Shown piece by piece: positions 45,364 to 54,507 of a DNA stretch of 64,000 nucleotides. The notes beneath the pieces were generated by a model. That model was not told the origin of the DNA and did not search any database. It saw nothing but the letters and a program-made list of their open reading frames with translations. Both the position numbers and the translations under genes were made by a program. This stretch comes from Pelotalea chapellei. Its GTDB lineage: Bacteria; Desulfobacterota; Desulfuromonadia; Geobacterales; Pseudopelobacteraceae. The stretch covers positions 1 through 64,000 of the forward strand of contig NZ_JAHDYS010000008.1 in NCBI RefSeq assembly GCF_018531195.1, written 5' to 3'. The number at the start of each line of letters is the position of its first letter. Within the stretch, counting starts at the first letter, position 1.

Positions 45364-48009
45364 CTACGTTGATTGACGGATCAGAGACATTGCCATCGAA
45401 CGTTCTTCCTCAGTCGTAGTGATTGTGCCATCAAGGCGTGCAGTAAGGAGATGTTTCATTACGTATCCCAATTCCGGACCTGGTTTAATGCCCATCTGTT
45501 GCAGGGCGATTCCATCAAGAGTGCAGCGAACCTGTCGCAGGTGGGTAATGTACAGTGAGACGAAGCGCCTGATCTCTTCGTGACGCGTGCGGGCAGCGAG
45601 GTAAAGCAGGAGTTCCAGGGGCAGGCCCTGAAAACAGTAATAGACTTCACTGTTGCGAATAGGGGGGCCATGTTTCAATCTGCGCTGCATAGCTTCCAGT
45701 ACGCCAAGCGCACGATTTCGCAGGCCAAAGACTCGTGATACTACTCGGCCTGGCACCGAAAGGCGTTTGCAGATCCCGACGAATTCCTCCTGCTTAAGCC
45801 TGTCGCAGAGCGCAAGGAAATAAACCTGCCATTGTTCGCAGTGATCTTTTAGATAAAGCAGTCGGAACCAAGCCAGCACCTGGGTGGTTTCATGGATGAC
45901 TCGTTCGGCTTCGCCAACTTGCTTGAGAGCGGGATGAATGGAGGGAAGCAGTCCGAGTTCAGCCATGCGAAAAACCGCACGAACAGGTTCGCGCTCGCGT
46001 AGGATCAGGATCAGTTCGTTAAGCAGGCGGGTTCCTCCGACCTTGTCCAGTACATTCATCCGCACCGCATTGCGAATCAGGTTTTCCGTGTGTGGAGCAA
46101 TGTGGAAGCCGAGCCGTTGTTCAAAACGGACAGCGCGAAAAACGCGGGTAGGATCTTCCACAAAGGAGAGATTGTGCAGTACCCTGACGATGCGTTCCTG
46201 GATGTCTTGCTGCCCGCCGAAATAATCTGTCAGCAAACCGAAACGATCTTTGTTGATGCAGAAAGCGAGGGTGTTGATGGTGAAATCACGGCGATACAGG
46301 TCGTGGCGCAGGGATGAACGCTCAACAGTGGGGAGCACACCGGGAGATTCATAGTATTCCAGGCGGGTACTGGCCACATCAACTTTGCTGCCATCCGGGC
46401 GTACAATGACAGCCGTGCTGAAGGCGGGATGGCTGCGTACACGGCAGCCGTGAGTCCGGGCAAATGATTCCGCGAAGAAAATGCCGTCACCCTCAACAGT
46501 CACATCCATATCCAGATTTTCCATCCCCAGTAGCAGGTCCCGTACGAAACCACCTACCGCATAAACAGAAAGGCCCAATGCATCACCTGTGTCGCCAAGC
46601 TCCCGCAACAGGCGGATAGCCTCGGACGGGAGGCGTTTGTTGATTAGCCCTTCGATGGAGTGGCTTTTAGGTGTGGTGGTAAGTGCCCCCATATCGTAGA
46701 GCGACTCAGGCTGTCCGCGATGGCCGCCATACATATGTCGCAGCAGGTCGGTTCGCGTCACGGCACCAACAAGATACTCTCCCTCGAAGACCGGTACGAA
46801 ACGGCGGTTACCCTCCACCATATAGGCTTGAATCTGGGTCAGTTGTGAGTCGGGCTGAGCGCGCAGGAAATCGGTGTGCATGAAATCACTGACAGCTGAA
46901 CCGCCGAGGTCGTGGTAAATGGCTTTTTCAACTATCTTGCGTGAGATGATGCCAACCATGTTTTCATTCTGCATTACCGGCATGGCATTGCAATTATAGC
47001 GGGTCAGCAGGTCGCGGGCTTCAGCAATGGTGATGCCGATCGGTACGGTTTTAACTGGACTGGACATGACATCTTTGGCGGCAACCCGTGCGGTGACCGC
47101 CATTCGCAGTAATTCCTCCAGCCGCCTCAGTACCTGTCTCAGCGTCAGGTCGTGGACCGAGGCCGAGGCTGCCGATGCATGTCCACCGCCGTTGAAATTG
47201 CGCATGATCTCGCCGACGTTCACTTCGGAGATCCGGCTGCGGCCCACCAGGTATACTCGTTTCCCCATGGCCACTACAAGAAACAGTGCGTCAAGATTTT
47301 CCATATCCCGCATCAGGTGGGCTAAACCGGCAATATCAGCTATGTAGCTTTCGCATGAGGCATAGGTGATGGAGACGTTGACGTTGTTGATGGCGGTGGT
47401 CTTGAGATTTTTCAGCAGTGTGTTCAGCAGAATAACTTGCTGAGTGGTCAGCCCCTGGGAAACGAAGTCTGCCACCACATTCAGGCGTGCTCCCTGATCC
47501 AGCAGCCAGGCTGCTGCCAGGTAGTCATCCCGGGTGGTGGGGGGGAAGAGAAGCCGGCCGGTATCTTCATAGATGCCGAGCATGACGACAGTTGCTTCTT
47601 CAGGGGTCAGTGCTATTCCTTGATCCTTTAAGATGCCGGCCATAATCGATGAGACCGCTCCGCAGGGACGGATGATGCCGCCGGTGGGACGGATGCTTTC
47701 AGCAGTTATGGGGTGATGGTCATAGATGTGCACTTCCAGATCCGGTCTGCCGATGATCTCCCCAAATCGGTCGATGCGGGCAACATGCTGGCAGTCAACG
47801 ATAATCAGGCGGGTTATTTTATCAAGGTGAATCTCTTTCGCTTTGGTAAGAAGGGGCAGGAACTCCGGGTGTTGGGCGGCAAAGTCGCGTACCCCTTTTT
47901 CCTGTGACCCAGGCATTGTCAGCAATGCACCGGGATAGAGCCTGGCTGCGGCGACCATGGCGCCAAGACAATCGAAATCGGCATTTATGTGAGTGATAAC
48001 AACGTCCAT
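45364..48009 (-). CDS. tRNA nucleotidyltransferase fused to DHH and CBS domains
   Basis: This 881-residue multidomain protein starts at ATG 48009 with a GGAG site. Domains in order are a DHH phosphoesterase (ADFDCLGAM, YDHHPIT, EDTGRLLF), DHHA1 (GGGHASAASA), two CBS domains (about 315-430), then a class II tRNA nucleotidyltransferase with VGGFVRDLLLG, DMDVTV and RRDFTINTLAF. This architecture is known in Aquifex, where the CCA end is built by two enzymes. Geobacter sulfurreducens is likewise reported to have separate C- and A-adding enzymes. The substrate of the DHH half is unknown. Confidence 0.85.
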   Translation of the reverse strand: MDVVITHINADFDCLGAMVAAARLYPGALLTMPGSQEKGVRDFAAQHPEFLPLLTKAKEIHLDKITRLIIVDCQHVARIDRFGEIIGRPDLEVHIYDHHPITAESIRPTGGIIRPCGAVSSIMAGILKDQGIALTPEEATVVMLGIYEDTGRLLFPPTTRDDYLAAAWLLDQGARLNVVADFVSQGLTTQQVILLNTLLKNLKTTAINNVNVSITYASCESYIADIAGLAHLMRDMENLDALFLVVAMGKRVYLVGRSRISEVNVGEIMRNFNGGGHASAASASVHDLTLRQVLRRLEELLRMAVTARVAAKDVMSSPVKTVPIGITIAEARDLLTRYNCNAMPVMQNENMVGIISRKIVEKAIYHDLGGSAVSDFMHTDFLRAQPDSQLTQIQAYMVEGNRRFVPVFEGEYLVGAVTRTDLLRHMYGGHRGQPESLYDMGALTTTPKSHSIEGLINKRLPSEAIRLLRELGDTGDALGLSVYAVGGFVRDLLLGMENLDMDVTVEGDGIFFAESFARTHGCRVRSHPAFSTAVIVRPDGSKVDVASTRLEYYESPGVLPTVERSSLRHDLYRRDFTINTLAFCINKDRFGLLTDYFGGQQDIQERIVRVLHNLSFVEDPTRVFRAVRFEQRLGFHIAPHTENLIRNAVRMNVLDKVGGTRLLNELILILREREPVRAVFRMAELGLLPSIHPALKQVGEAERVIHETTQVLAWFRLLYLKDHCEQWQVYFLALCDRLKQEEFVGICKRLSVPGRVVSRVFGLRNRALGVLEAMQRRLKHGPPIRNSEVYYCFQGLPLELLLYLAARTRHEEIRRFVSLYITHLRQVRCTLDGIALQQMGIKPGPELGYVMKHLLTARLDGTITTTEEERSMAMSLIRQST

Positions 48010-48043
48010 CAGCACTCCAGGTGGTATCAATCGATCCCGCTCT

Positions 48044-49210
48044 TTAAATGGGGATTGATCTGAAGCGTCGTGCCGCTTCAGGAATAATCTCTTTGCTAAT
48101 ATTGCCAAGGGCAAGCCGTAGATATCCCTCCAGGCCTGGACCAAATACTTCGCCCCCCAGGCATAGGATTCCGGCTTCATCCAGCATTTTTTTTGCAGCT
48201 TGACGACCCGTTAATCTGCTGAAAGGGTGACGCACCCAGGCGAAGAAACTGCCGCTGGCAACAAGGCGGAAATGGTTGCCCGGTTGGGTGAAAGCGTGCA
48301 CGAAAAGACTGTGTCGAAAATCCATCAGCAGGCGGTTGGCATCGACCCAGTCATCCAGGTTTTCTACTCCGTATTTAAGAGCCATTTGTGTTATGCGCGG
48401 CTGACAGACCACCATGCTGTCCTGAATCTTGAGCGCCTGGCGGATCATTTCATCTGATGCGGCCAGTAATCCGGCACGGTAACCGGTTAGAGCATAGGTT
48501 TTGCCGAACGACATGATCTGTACCAGTGTACTGTGCCAATCCGGAATGGTAAATAGCTCGTGGGGTTGGCTTGCGACGAAGTCTGCATAGGTTTCGTCCA
48601 GCACCAGGGCGATACGATGTTTACGTGCCAGAAGATATAACTCTGTCAGCAGGGCGGGGGGAATAGATGCACCAGTCGGATTGCTGGGGGTGACCAGCAG
48701 TATTGCCCTGGTGCGGGGAGTTATCAGCCGGTTGATCACCGCAGGATCGGGTAACCCTTTGCGCTCTTCGTCAAAGGGGGCGAAGACCGGTTTGATTCTG
48801 AGAGATTCCAGGGCCATCGGGTGATCGAAGTAGCAGGGGGCCTGGAGAATGACTTCATCGCCTGCGTGACAGAGGGTCATGATCGCCAGCCAGAATGCCT
48901 GGCTGGCACCTGCCGTCAGACAGAGTTGGTTTGGCTCCATCTTGGCAGCATAACGTCTCTTGTAGCGATCGCACACTGCGCGCCGCACTTCTGGCAGACC
49001 CTCGTCCGGGGTATAACGTGAGGTAGTGGGTTCATCCAGCAACACCTTCAGATGGTTTATCAGTTCCGGGGCCGGTGCATAATCCGGAACAGCCTGGCAC
49101 AGGTCAATAAGTTCGGGTCCTTCTTCCGGGCGGGCCGCAAGCCACTCCTTGACCTCTGAAATTGGAGGGAAGTTGACGCTGCGCAGATGATCATTAATGT
49201 GATAGGGCAT
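48044..49210 (-). CDS. Class I/II pyridoxal-phosphate aminotransferase
   Basis: This 388-residue fold-type I aminotransferase has the PLP Lys in SFGKTYALTGYRAG. Other motifs are PNQLCLTAGASQAFW, VTPSNPTG (Asn-Pro-Thr-Gly), LDETYADF (Asp) and LRLALGN. Its substrate cannot be assigned; aspartate-type or aromatic-type are both possible. It precedes the DHH-CBS gene on the same strand by 34 bp. Confidence 0.88.
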   Translation of the reverse strand: MPYHINDHLRSVNFPPISEVKEWLAARPEEGPELIDLCQAVPDYAPAPELINHLKVLLDEPTTSRYTPDEGLPEVRRAVCDRYKRRYAAKMEPNQLCLTAGASQAFWLAIMTLCHAGDEVILQAPCYFDHPMALESLRIKPVFAPFDEERKGLPDPAVINRLITPRTRAILLVTPSNPTGASIPPALLTELYLLARKHRIALVLDETYADFVASQPHELFTIPDWHSTLVQIMSFGKTYALTGYRAGLLAASDEMIRQALKIQDSMVVCQPRITQMALKYGVENLDDWVDANRLLMDFRHSLFVHAFTQPGNHFRLVASGSFFAWVRHPFSRLTGRQAAKKMLDEAGILCLGGEVFGPGLEGYLRLALGNISKEIIPEAARRFRSIPI

Positions 49211-49308
49211 GGAAATCTCGAATAAAAAATCCTGTATAGTTATAGAACAAACGCAGGTTGCGGGGGAGCTAGTTTTCTAATATCAGTGCGGTTGAGCGGA
49301 AGAGCTTC

Positions 49309-49785
49309 TCAGGGATAGACACGCGCCAAAAAAACGGCCACACAGGCTGGTTTGCTTTCTCCATCAATGTCGATGGTGTATTCATAGGTGAACTGAACAG
49401 CCTCTCCAACCTTCTCTACTCGTAGTACTTTCGTGCGGGCACGGATTCGAGAGTCGACAAGAACCGGTGCGGGGAATCGCAGCCGATCAAGTCCGTAGTT
49501 GACCCGCAGGCGCATGCCGGGATAGTTTTGATTGAAGTACTCGGGAGCATTGCTCTCTGACAGGAAGGGAAGCAGTGAAAGGGTCAGATAACCATGGGCA
49601 ATAGTTGCGCCGTATGGCGATTCAAGGGCTGCACGAGCCGGGTCGATATGGATCCACTGCAGATCACCGGTGGCTTCAGCAAAGGCATTAATACGTTGTT
49701 GATCTATCCGCAGCCACTGTCCACAGTGGATTTCAGTGTTTAACTTCGGTAGATAGAGAGCTATCAGGTCGTCTGCTACAGACAT
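49309..49785 (-). CDS. MaoC-like (R)-specific enoyl-CoA hydratase domain protein
   Basis: This 158-residue hot-dog-fold protein starts at ATG 49785 (MSVADD, AAGGAAC site). The hydratase-2 motif is present as INAFAEATGDLQWIHIDPARA with the catalytic Asp/His pair (D..W.H), and GATIAHGYLTLSL. It is predicted to hydrate trans-2-enoyl-CoA. Its pathway is unclear from context. Confidence 0.82.
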   Translation of the reverse strand: MSVADDLIALYLPKLNTEIHCGQWLRIDQQRINAFAEATGDLQWIHIDPARAALESPYGATIAHGYLTLSLLPFLSESNAPEYFNQNYPGMRLRVNYGLDRLRFPAPVLVDSRIRARTKVLRVEKVGEAVQFTYEYTIDIDGESKPACVAVFLARVYP

Positions 49786-49879
49786 ATTGTGTTCCTTTTT
49801 TGCTCGTAAAAAATGATTGCCAAGCATTTCGTGCTATGGTATCGTAGATTTCCTGATTGACCACAAGGGGGATCATTAG

Positions 49880-50314
49880 ATGACGCTTCACAAAGATTTG
49901 AAAACATTAGGTACTGGCGCAACTACCTATCGTTATGATCAGCCGGACTCTGATCTGCTGGAGGTTTTTCCAAGTCCGTTTGCGCAAGAAGACATGAACC
50001 CGGCACAGGCGGTCGGCACCTTGCACATCGAGTGCCCGGAGTTTACCTGCCTCTGTCCGATGACCGGTCAGCCCGACTTTGCCAGAATAATAATCGATTA
50101 CCAGCCCGACAAACTATGCGTTGAGAGCAAGAGTCTCAAGCTTTATCTGGGGTCCTTCCGTATGCATGGCGAATTTCACGAAGCCAGCGTTAACCGCATC
50201 TGCAATGATCTGGTCAGGCTTATGGAACCGGTCTGGTTGACAGTCAAGGGTGAGTTTACCCCCCGGGGTGGCATACCCTTTTGGCCCACGGCCGAGTACC
50301 GCAGAAAAAGCTGA
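49880..50314 (+). CDS. queF: 7-cyano-7-deazaguanine reductase QueF
   Basis: QueF reduces preQ0 to preQ1 in queuosine synthesis. The 144-residue protein is the short (YkvM-type) form: FTCLCPMTGQPDFAR with the catalytic Cys in LCP, KSLKLYLGSFRMHGEFHE, and a WFTPRGGIPFW-type end. AGGGG precedes the ATG. It sits 24 bp before the EF-P-like gene, so they may be one transcript. Confidence 0.93.
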   Translation: MTLHKDLKTLGTGATTYRYDQPDSDLLEVFPSPFAQEDMNPAQAVGTLHIECPEFTCLCPMTGQPDFARIIIDYQPDKLCVESKSLKLYLGSFRMHGEFHEASVNRICNDLVRLMEPVWLTVKGEFTPRGGIPFWPTAEYRRKS

Positions 50315-50338
50315 AAATTTTTATAGGAGATAAGATAC

Positions 50339-50902
50339 ATGTTCAGTACATCCGATTTTAAAAAAGGGCTCGTGATTCAGTTGGATAACGCCCCTTGCCT
50401 GATTCTTGACGTTACGGTTCAGTCCCCCACCGCTCGCGGGGCCAACACCATGGTAAAGACTAAATATCGGAACCTGATTACTTCTCAGGTGCTGGAAAGA
50501 ACCTTCCGCTCCGGAGATAAGGTTGACGAGGCGGATTTCGAGCGTCATAAGGGACAGTTTCTCTATGCCGACGGGGACCAGGGCATGTTCATGGACCTGG
50601 AAAATTATGAGCAGTTCGAGATGAAGGCTGACGATTTCGAGTTGGTATCGCCCTTCTTGCTGGAAGGTACTGAAGTTGTGCTGGGTATTTTCGAGGGACG
50701 CATGGTTAACGTCGAGTTGCCCATGACCGTAGAGTTGACAGTTACCGAAACGCCACCGGCATTGAAAAACGCCACTGCCACTGCTGAAACCAAAGAGGCT
50801 ATCCTTGAGACAGGTCTAAAGGTCAGAGTTCCCCCCTATCTGGAATCTGGCGAAAAGGTGAAGGTAGATACTCGCGACTGCCGCTTCATTTCCCGCGCCT
50901 GA
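50339..50902 (+). CDS. Elongation factor P, EfpL (YeiP)-like paralogue
   Basis: This 187-residue, three-domain EF-P relieves ribosome stalling at proline stretches. Its loop reads VQSPTARGANTMVKTKYRNL with Arg33, not the Lys of ordinary EF-P loops such as KPGKGGAF. This resembles the SPTARGA segment of E. coli YeiP/EfpL. It may thus be the EfpL branch rather than classic EF-P; a second canonical gene probably exists elsewhere. AGGAGAT precedes the ATG and a strong terminator follows. Confidence 0.85.
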   Translation: MFSTSDFKKGLVIQLDNAPCLILDVTVQSPTARGANTMVKTKYRNLITSQVLERTFRSGDKVDEADFERHKGQFLYADGDQGMFMDLENYEQFEMKADDFELVSPFLLEGTEVVLGIFEGRMVNVELPMTVELTVTETPPALKNATATAETKEAILETGLKVRVPPYLESGEKVKVDTRDCRFISRA

Positions 50903-50925
50903 TTTATCCGAGAACAGCTATGAAT

Positions 50926-50954
50926 GGGCAGACGGTGAAGGCTGCCCCTTTTTT
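50926..50954 (+). terminator. Terminator of the EF-P gene
   Basis: Stem gggcag/ctgccc (50926-50931, 50942-50947) plus a T6 run, 24 bp after the stop. Confidence 0.8.
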
Positions 50955-51078
50955 GTGTTCAAATGTTTCCAGGTCTTTATTCAGCTGGTAATATTCAATG
51001 ATCAGGTTGATACCGACCAAACAGATCAAGAAGATATGAGAAGCAACAGGAGTCAGTCAGGTTGCACTTCTAGACGCC

Positions 51079-51846
51079 ATGAGCACAATAAATTTCAACA
51101 GGTATTTCAGGCTCAAGCAGAGAGCCTACCTGATCAATATCTCTGAAGCGAGGGACCGTGATCAGTATGAGTCACTCAGCGGAACTATTGTTGAGTGCAA
51201 CGGGGAGCTTCTTGCGCTGCAGATACCTTATGCCATTGACCAGGAAGCTACCGGTGATATCACCTATAAGCTTACCTCCGAGTCAATGGGCGGTGGTATC
51301 CAAATAATGGCTGACCTGGTCAAGGTGACACAAGGTAATGTATTTCATCTCAAGTTGCGTGGAAACCTCGAGATGTATCAACGTCGTCAGACTCCCCGTT
51401 TGGATGTGACCCTGAAACTGTTCCAGATCCGTAGAGATGCTTCTCTTGCTGTTTATCGCAAGGAGTATCGGCGGATAGTGGAATATCTGAATAACCAGGG
51501 ACTTCCTCCCAATCTTAAGTTGCAGGAGACGCCGATCAATTTGAGCGCCGGAGGATTGTGCATTACAATTGAACCTAATGTACTCGCTTCTTCTCTTGCA
51601 CTTTTTTTTCTGGATTTGAATGACGGTAAACAACCGGTGTGTGCCATTGCAGAGTTGGTCTGGAGTCGCAACGAAAATAGCAAGCAGATGGGAGGTCATC
51701 GATTTCTGCAGATCAGCAAGCTTGATCAGGAAAGAATCGGCCAGTACGTGCATGCACATCTTAAAGACAAGGGAGCAGGTGCAGCTCCTAAAATCAATTG
51801 GGAATTGTCCGACCGCATGACATTTCAGGAGGGTGAAAAAAAGTAA
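51079..51846 (+). CDS. PilZ-domain protein with N-terminal extension
   Basis: This 255-residue protein has about 95 N-terminal residues resembling the YcgR-type flanking beta domain. A PilZ domain follows, with QRRQTPRLDVTL (RxxxR-type arm) and PINLSAGGLCI (D/NxSxxG loop). It is predicted to bind c-di-GMP. There is no ribosome site close to the ATG at 51079, so the exact start is uncertain; an AGGAG lies about 35 nt upstream. Confidence 0.75.
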   Translation: MSTINFNRYFRLKQRAYLINISEARDRDQYESLSGTIVECNGELLALQIPYAIDQEATGDITYKLTSESMGGGIQIMADLVKVTQGNVFHLKLRGNLEMYQRRQTPRLDVTLKLFQIRRDASLAVYRKEYRRIVEYLNNQGLPPNLKLQETPINLSAGGLCITIEPNVLASSLALFFLDLNDGKQPVCAIAELVWSRNENSKQMGGHRFLQISKLDQERIGQYVHAHLKDKGAGAAPKINWELSDRMTFQEGEKK

Positions 51847-51907
51847 TCGGTTTCGGCTTCACAATTTGCGTTTGAACTGACAAAAAGAGTCAAGCACCTG
51901 AAAAGAC

Positions 51908-51936
51908 TTGACAGCTTAAGCCTTCTTCCCTACTAT
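51908..51936 (+). promoter_or_regulatory. Strong sigma-70 promoter of the tRNA gene
   Basis: TTGACA (51908-51913) and TACTAT (51931-51936) with a 17-nt spacer lie 12 bp before the tRNA. Confidence 0.75.
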
Positions 51937-51948
51937 TATTTTTTCCAA

Positions 51949-52025
51949 GGGCCTATAGCTCAGTTGGCTAGAGCCACCGGCTCATAACCGGTTGGTCCCA
52001 GGTTCGAGTCCTGGTGGGCCCACCA
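51949..52025 (+). tRNA. tRNA with CAT anticodon, probably tRNA-Ile2 or tRNA-Met
   Basis: This is a 77-nt cloverleaf with CCA encoded. The anticodon loop reads CTCATAA (anticodon CAT). The TTCGAGTC arm and the T-loop are normal. The acceptor stem GGGCCTA pairs with TGGGCCC, giving C4-G69 and C5-G68, which are features recognised by TilS in the isoleucine-2 tRNA. It may therefore be the lysidine-modified tRNA-Ile2 rather than elongator tRNA-Met. It ends 118 bp before the Nif3-like gene. Confidence 0.95.
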
Positions 52026-52143
52026 ATCAAATACAGAGGATGTTACGCCGGATGCCGGCATCTACTGCAAGCGGAATATACCGCATCACATCAATTTCAC
52101 AAGAGTGCACACCACATGGTTGCACTCTTTTTATTTGTGGCCG

Positions 52144-53271
52144 ATGAAAAGATCCAGACTCTCAGACATACTTGGAATCATTGGAAAAATGGCGCCACCA
52201 GGCTTGGCGGAGTCGTGGGACAACCCCGGGCTGCAGGTGGGGGATCCCGCAATGGAGATCTCCCGCATCATGGTCGCTCTTGATCCGGCTCCCCCTGTCA
52301 TCCAATCGGCACTTTCCTCTTCCTGCCAGCTGCTTCTTACCCATCACCCCCTTATCTTCAAACCGCAGAAAAGCATATCCACTGCAACACCGCTCGGCAG
52401 ATCAATCCATGCTGCAATTCGCGGGGGGCTTGCCGTCGTGTGCATGCACACCAATTATGATTGTGCAGAAGGGGGCCTGAATGATGTCCTCGCCGAGCGA
52501 CTGAGACTCAGTTCCTGTCAGCCGCTGCATGTGACAGGCGTGCAGGAACTTGTCAAGCTGGTGGTGTTTGTGCCGCAGGAACATCTGGAGCGTGTGCGTG
52601 CGGAGATGCTTCCCTGGATCGAATCTTTGGGGGCTTATAAAGACTGTTCCTTTGCTGCATCTGGTGAGGGGACGTTTACTCCCCAATCGGGGGCTCAGCC
52701 TTTTATCGGTTCGGTGGGAGTTCGGGAGCACGTTGCAGAGATGCGTCTTGAATTGCTTGTCGATCGGAAAAATCTTTCTCGCGCGCTCAAAGCCTTGATG
52801 GCGGCCCATCCCTACGAAGAGCCCGCTTTTGATGTTTATCCGCTGCTCAATGAAGGGCGCACCACGGGGTTGGGGCGCATTGGAAGGCTTGCTGAGCCGG
52901 TCTCACTCTCAGCGTTTGCTGCACGTGTTGCAGATGATCTAAATGCGCCTGGACTGCGTTATGTTGGGGATGCCGACAGGACGGTAAGCCGGGTGGCGTT
53001 GTGTAGCGGCAGTGGAGCATCCCTGTTGCGCGATGCCGTGCGTGCGGGAGCAGACGTCCTGTTGACCGGAGATGTGAAGTACCATGAAGCCCGGGATGCC
53101 CAGGATCTTGGGATTGCTTTGATTGATGCCGGGCATTTCCCCTCGGAAATCATTATGGTGGATGCAGTGGTTGCCCAGTTGCAGAGGATGCTTGGCCAAG
53201 CCGGATACGAGAATTGCCAAGTTTTGCCCTGCAGCGTCGAGTCGGAACCGTTTCTATACTGTCGGAGATAA
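52144..53271 (+). CDS. Nif3-like dinuclear metal-centre protein
   Basis: This 375-residue Nif3/YbgI-family protein has the metal-binding histidines in LLTHHPLIF, CMHTNYD and DAGHFPSE, in a hexameric toroid in relatives. Between the two halves lies an inserted PII/CutA-like domain, as in the long form. The start is ATG 52144 (MKRSRLSDILG), with a weak ribosome site. Its role is not firmly established. It immediately precedes the zinc-ribbon gene, an arrangement I recall from many bacteria. Confidence 0.88.
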   Translation: MKRSRLSDILGIIGKMAPPGLAESWDNPGLQVGDPAMEISRIMVALDPAPPVIQSALSSSCQLLLTHHPLIFKPQKSISTATPLGRSIHAAIRGGLAVVCMHTNYDCAEGGLNDVLAERLRLSSCQPLHVTGVQELVKLVVFVPQEHLERVRAEMLPWIESLGAYKDCSFAASGEGTFTPQSGAQPFIGSVGVREHVAEMRLELLVDRKNLSRALKALMAAHPYEEPAFDVYPLLNEGRTTGLGRIGRLAEPVSLSAFAARVADDLNAPGLRYVGDADRTVSRVALCSGSGASLLRDAVRAGADVLLTGDVKYHEARDAQDLGIALIDAGHFPSEIIMVDAVVAQLQRMLGQAGYENCQVLPCSVESEPFLYCRR

Positions 53272-53305
53272 GTATTTACATTTCTATTAGCAGGGAGGCA
53301 GAAAG

Positions 53306-54022
53306 TTGAAAAAGAAACTTGAGATGTTGGAGCAGCTCCAGGAGATTGATGTTCAGATCGATATTCTGAAGAACAATCAGAGTGGTTTGTTTGGTGAAGT
53401 AAGCGGCATTGAACAGGAGCTTGATAGTGCCCGTGAAGTGGTTGCGGGGCTGGAGGCCCGCATTGCGCAACTTGAACAGGAAAAAGCGGAGTTTGAAGCC
53501 AGCCTTGCTACTGAACAGGAAAATATTCGTCGTTCTGAAACGAATATGAAAGAAATAAAGACGAACAAAGAATTTCAGGCCGTGGGGCGTGAAATAACAG
53601 TCGCGCGCAAACAGACTCAGGAAATTGAAGAGCAGATTCTACAGAAGCTTGGACAGGTTGAGGAAGTGAATTCTGAGCTTGCCGGCAGAAGGGCTGATTT
53701 GACTTTGCTTGAGCAGAATTCGGAAGAGCGTCGCGAGGCGAAACAGACAGAGATCGATGCTCTCCAGGGCGATATTGATGCGGATGTTGCCCGGCGCGCC
53801 GAAATTACTCAAGCGCTGCCGCCCGGCCTTGTCAAACGCTATGACAGTCTGCGCGAACAACGGCGGGGGCAGGCAGTTGCCATTGCCCGTGACGGCTACT
53901 GCCTGGGGTGCAACATGAACTTGCCGCCGCAGCTTTACAACAGTCTCTTTCGTGCCGATGACCTGATCAGCTGTCCCCATTGTCAGAGGGTGCTGATTCT
54001 GAAGCAGCAGCAAGCAGGTTAA
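53306..54022 (+). CDS. Coiled-coil protein with C-terminal C4 zinc ribbon
   Basis: This 238-residue protein starts at TTG 53306 with a GGGAGG site and is largely coiled coil (EIDVQIDILKNNQSG through about 160). It ends in a zinc ribbon with GYCLGCNMN and ISCPHCQRV, as in the CT398-type zf-RING_7 family. Function is unknown in the family, though links to secretion and RNA binding have been proposed. It is cotranscribed with the Nif3-like gene. Confidence 0.82.
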   Translation: MKKKLEMLEQLQEIDVQIDILKNNQSGLFGEVSGIEQELDSAREVVAGLEARIAQLEQEKAEFEASLATEQENIRRSETNMKEIKTNKEFQAVGREITVARKQTQEIEEQILQKLGQVEEVNSELAGRRADLTLLEQNSEERREAKQTEIDALQGDIDADVARRAEITQALPPGLVKRYDSLREQRRGQAVAIARDGYCLGCNMNLPPQLYNSLFRADDLISCPHCQRVLILKQQQAG

Positions 54023-54066
54023 GGTTAAGGTTGAGGTCGAGATTTAACCTCAACCTGGTTCATAAA

Positions 54067-54448
54067 GTTTGGCTGAAGTAGTCCAGATGGCCGCCCTTCC
54101 TTCGGGAAGAGAGGAAAGTCCGGGCTCCGCAGGGCATGATGCTGGATAACGTCCAGCGGGGGTGACCCCAGGGATAGTGCCACAGAGAGAAGTCCGCCTG
54201 CTCAGGCAGGTAAGGGTGAAAGGGTGAGGTAAGAGCTCACCGGGTCCGTCGGTGACGGCGGATGCCAGGTAAACCCCATCAGGAGCAAGACCTAATAGGG
54301 AGGCGTTAAGGGTGGCCCGCCCGTGCCTCCGGGTTGGTCGCTTGAGGCTGTCGGTAACGGCAGACCCAGATGAATGGCCATCACCCGGAAAAGGGAAACC
54401 TGATCCGGGAACAGAACCCGGCTTACGGACTGCTTCAGCCAATTTTTT
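54067..54448 (+). ncRNA. rnpB: RNase P RNA (class A)
   Basis: The catalytic RNA that processes tRNA 5' ends. Conserved motifs are GAGGAAAGTCCGGGCTC near the 5' end and ACAGAACCCGGCTTACGG near the 3' end. The outer helix pairs ttggctgaagtagtcc with ggactgcttcagccaa. A T-run just after the helix serves as terminator. The ends are estimated from the outer stem. Confidence 0.95.
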
Positions 54449-54507
54449 CTCACAACAACTGACAATCATCTTCCTCGCTAAAGATCTTTTTAATCCCGGC
54501 AGACGGC

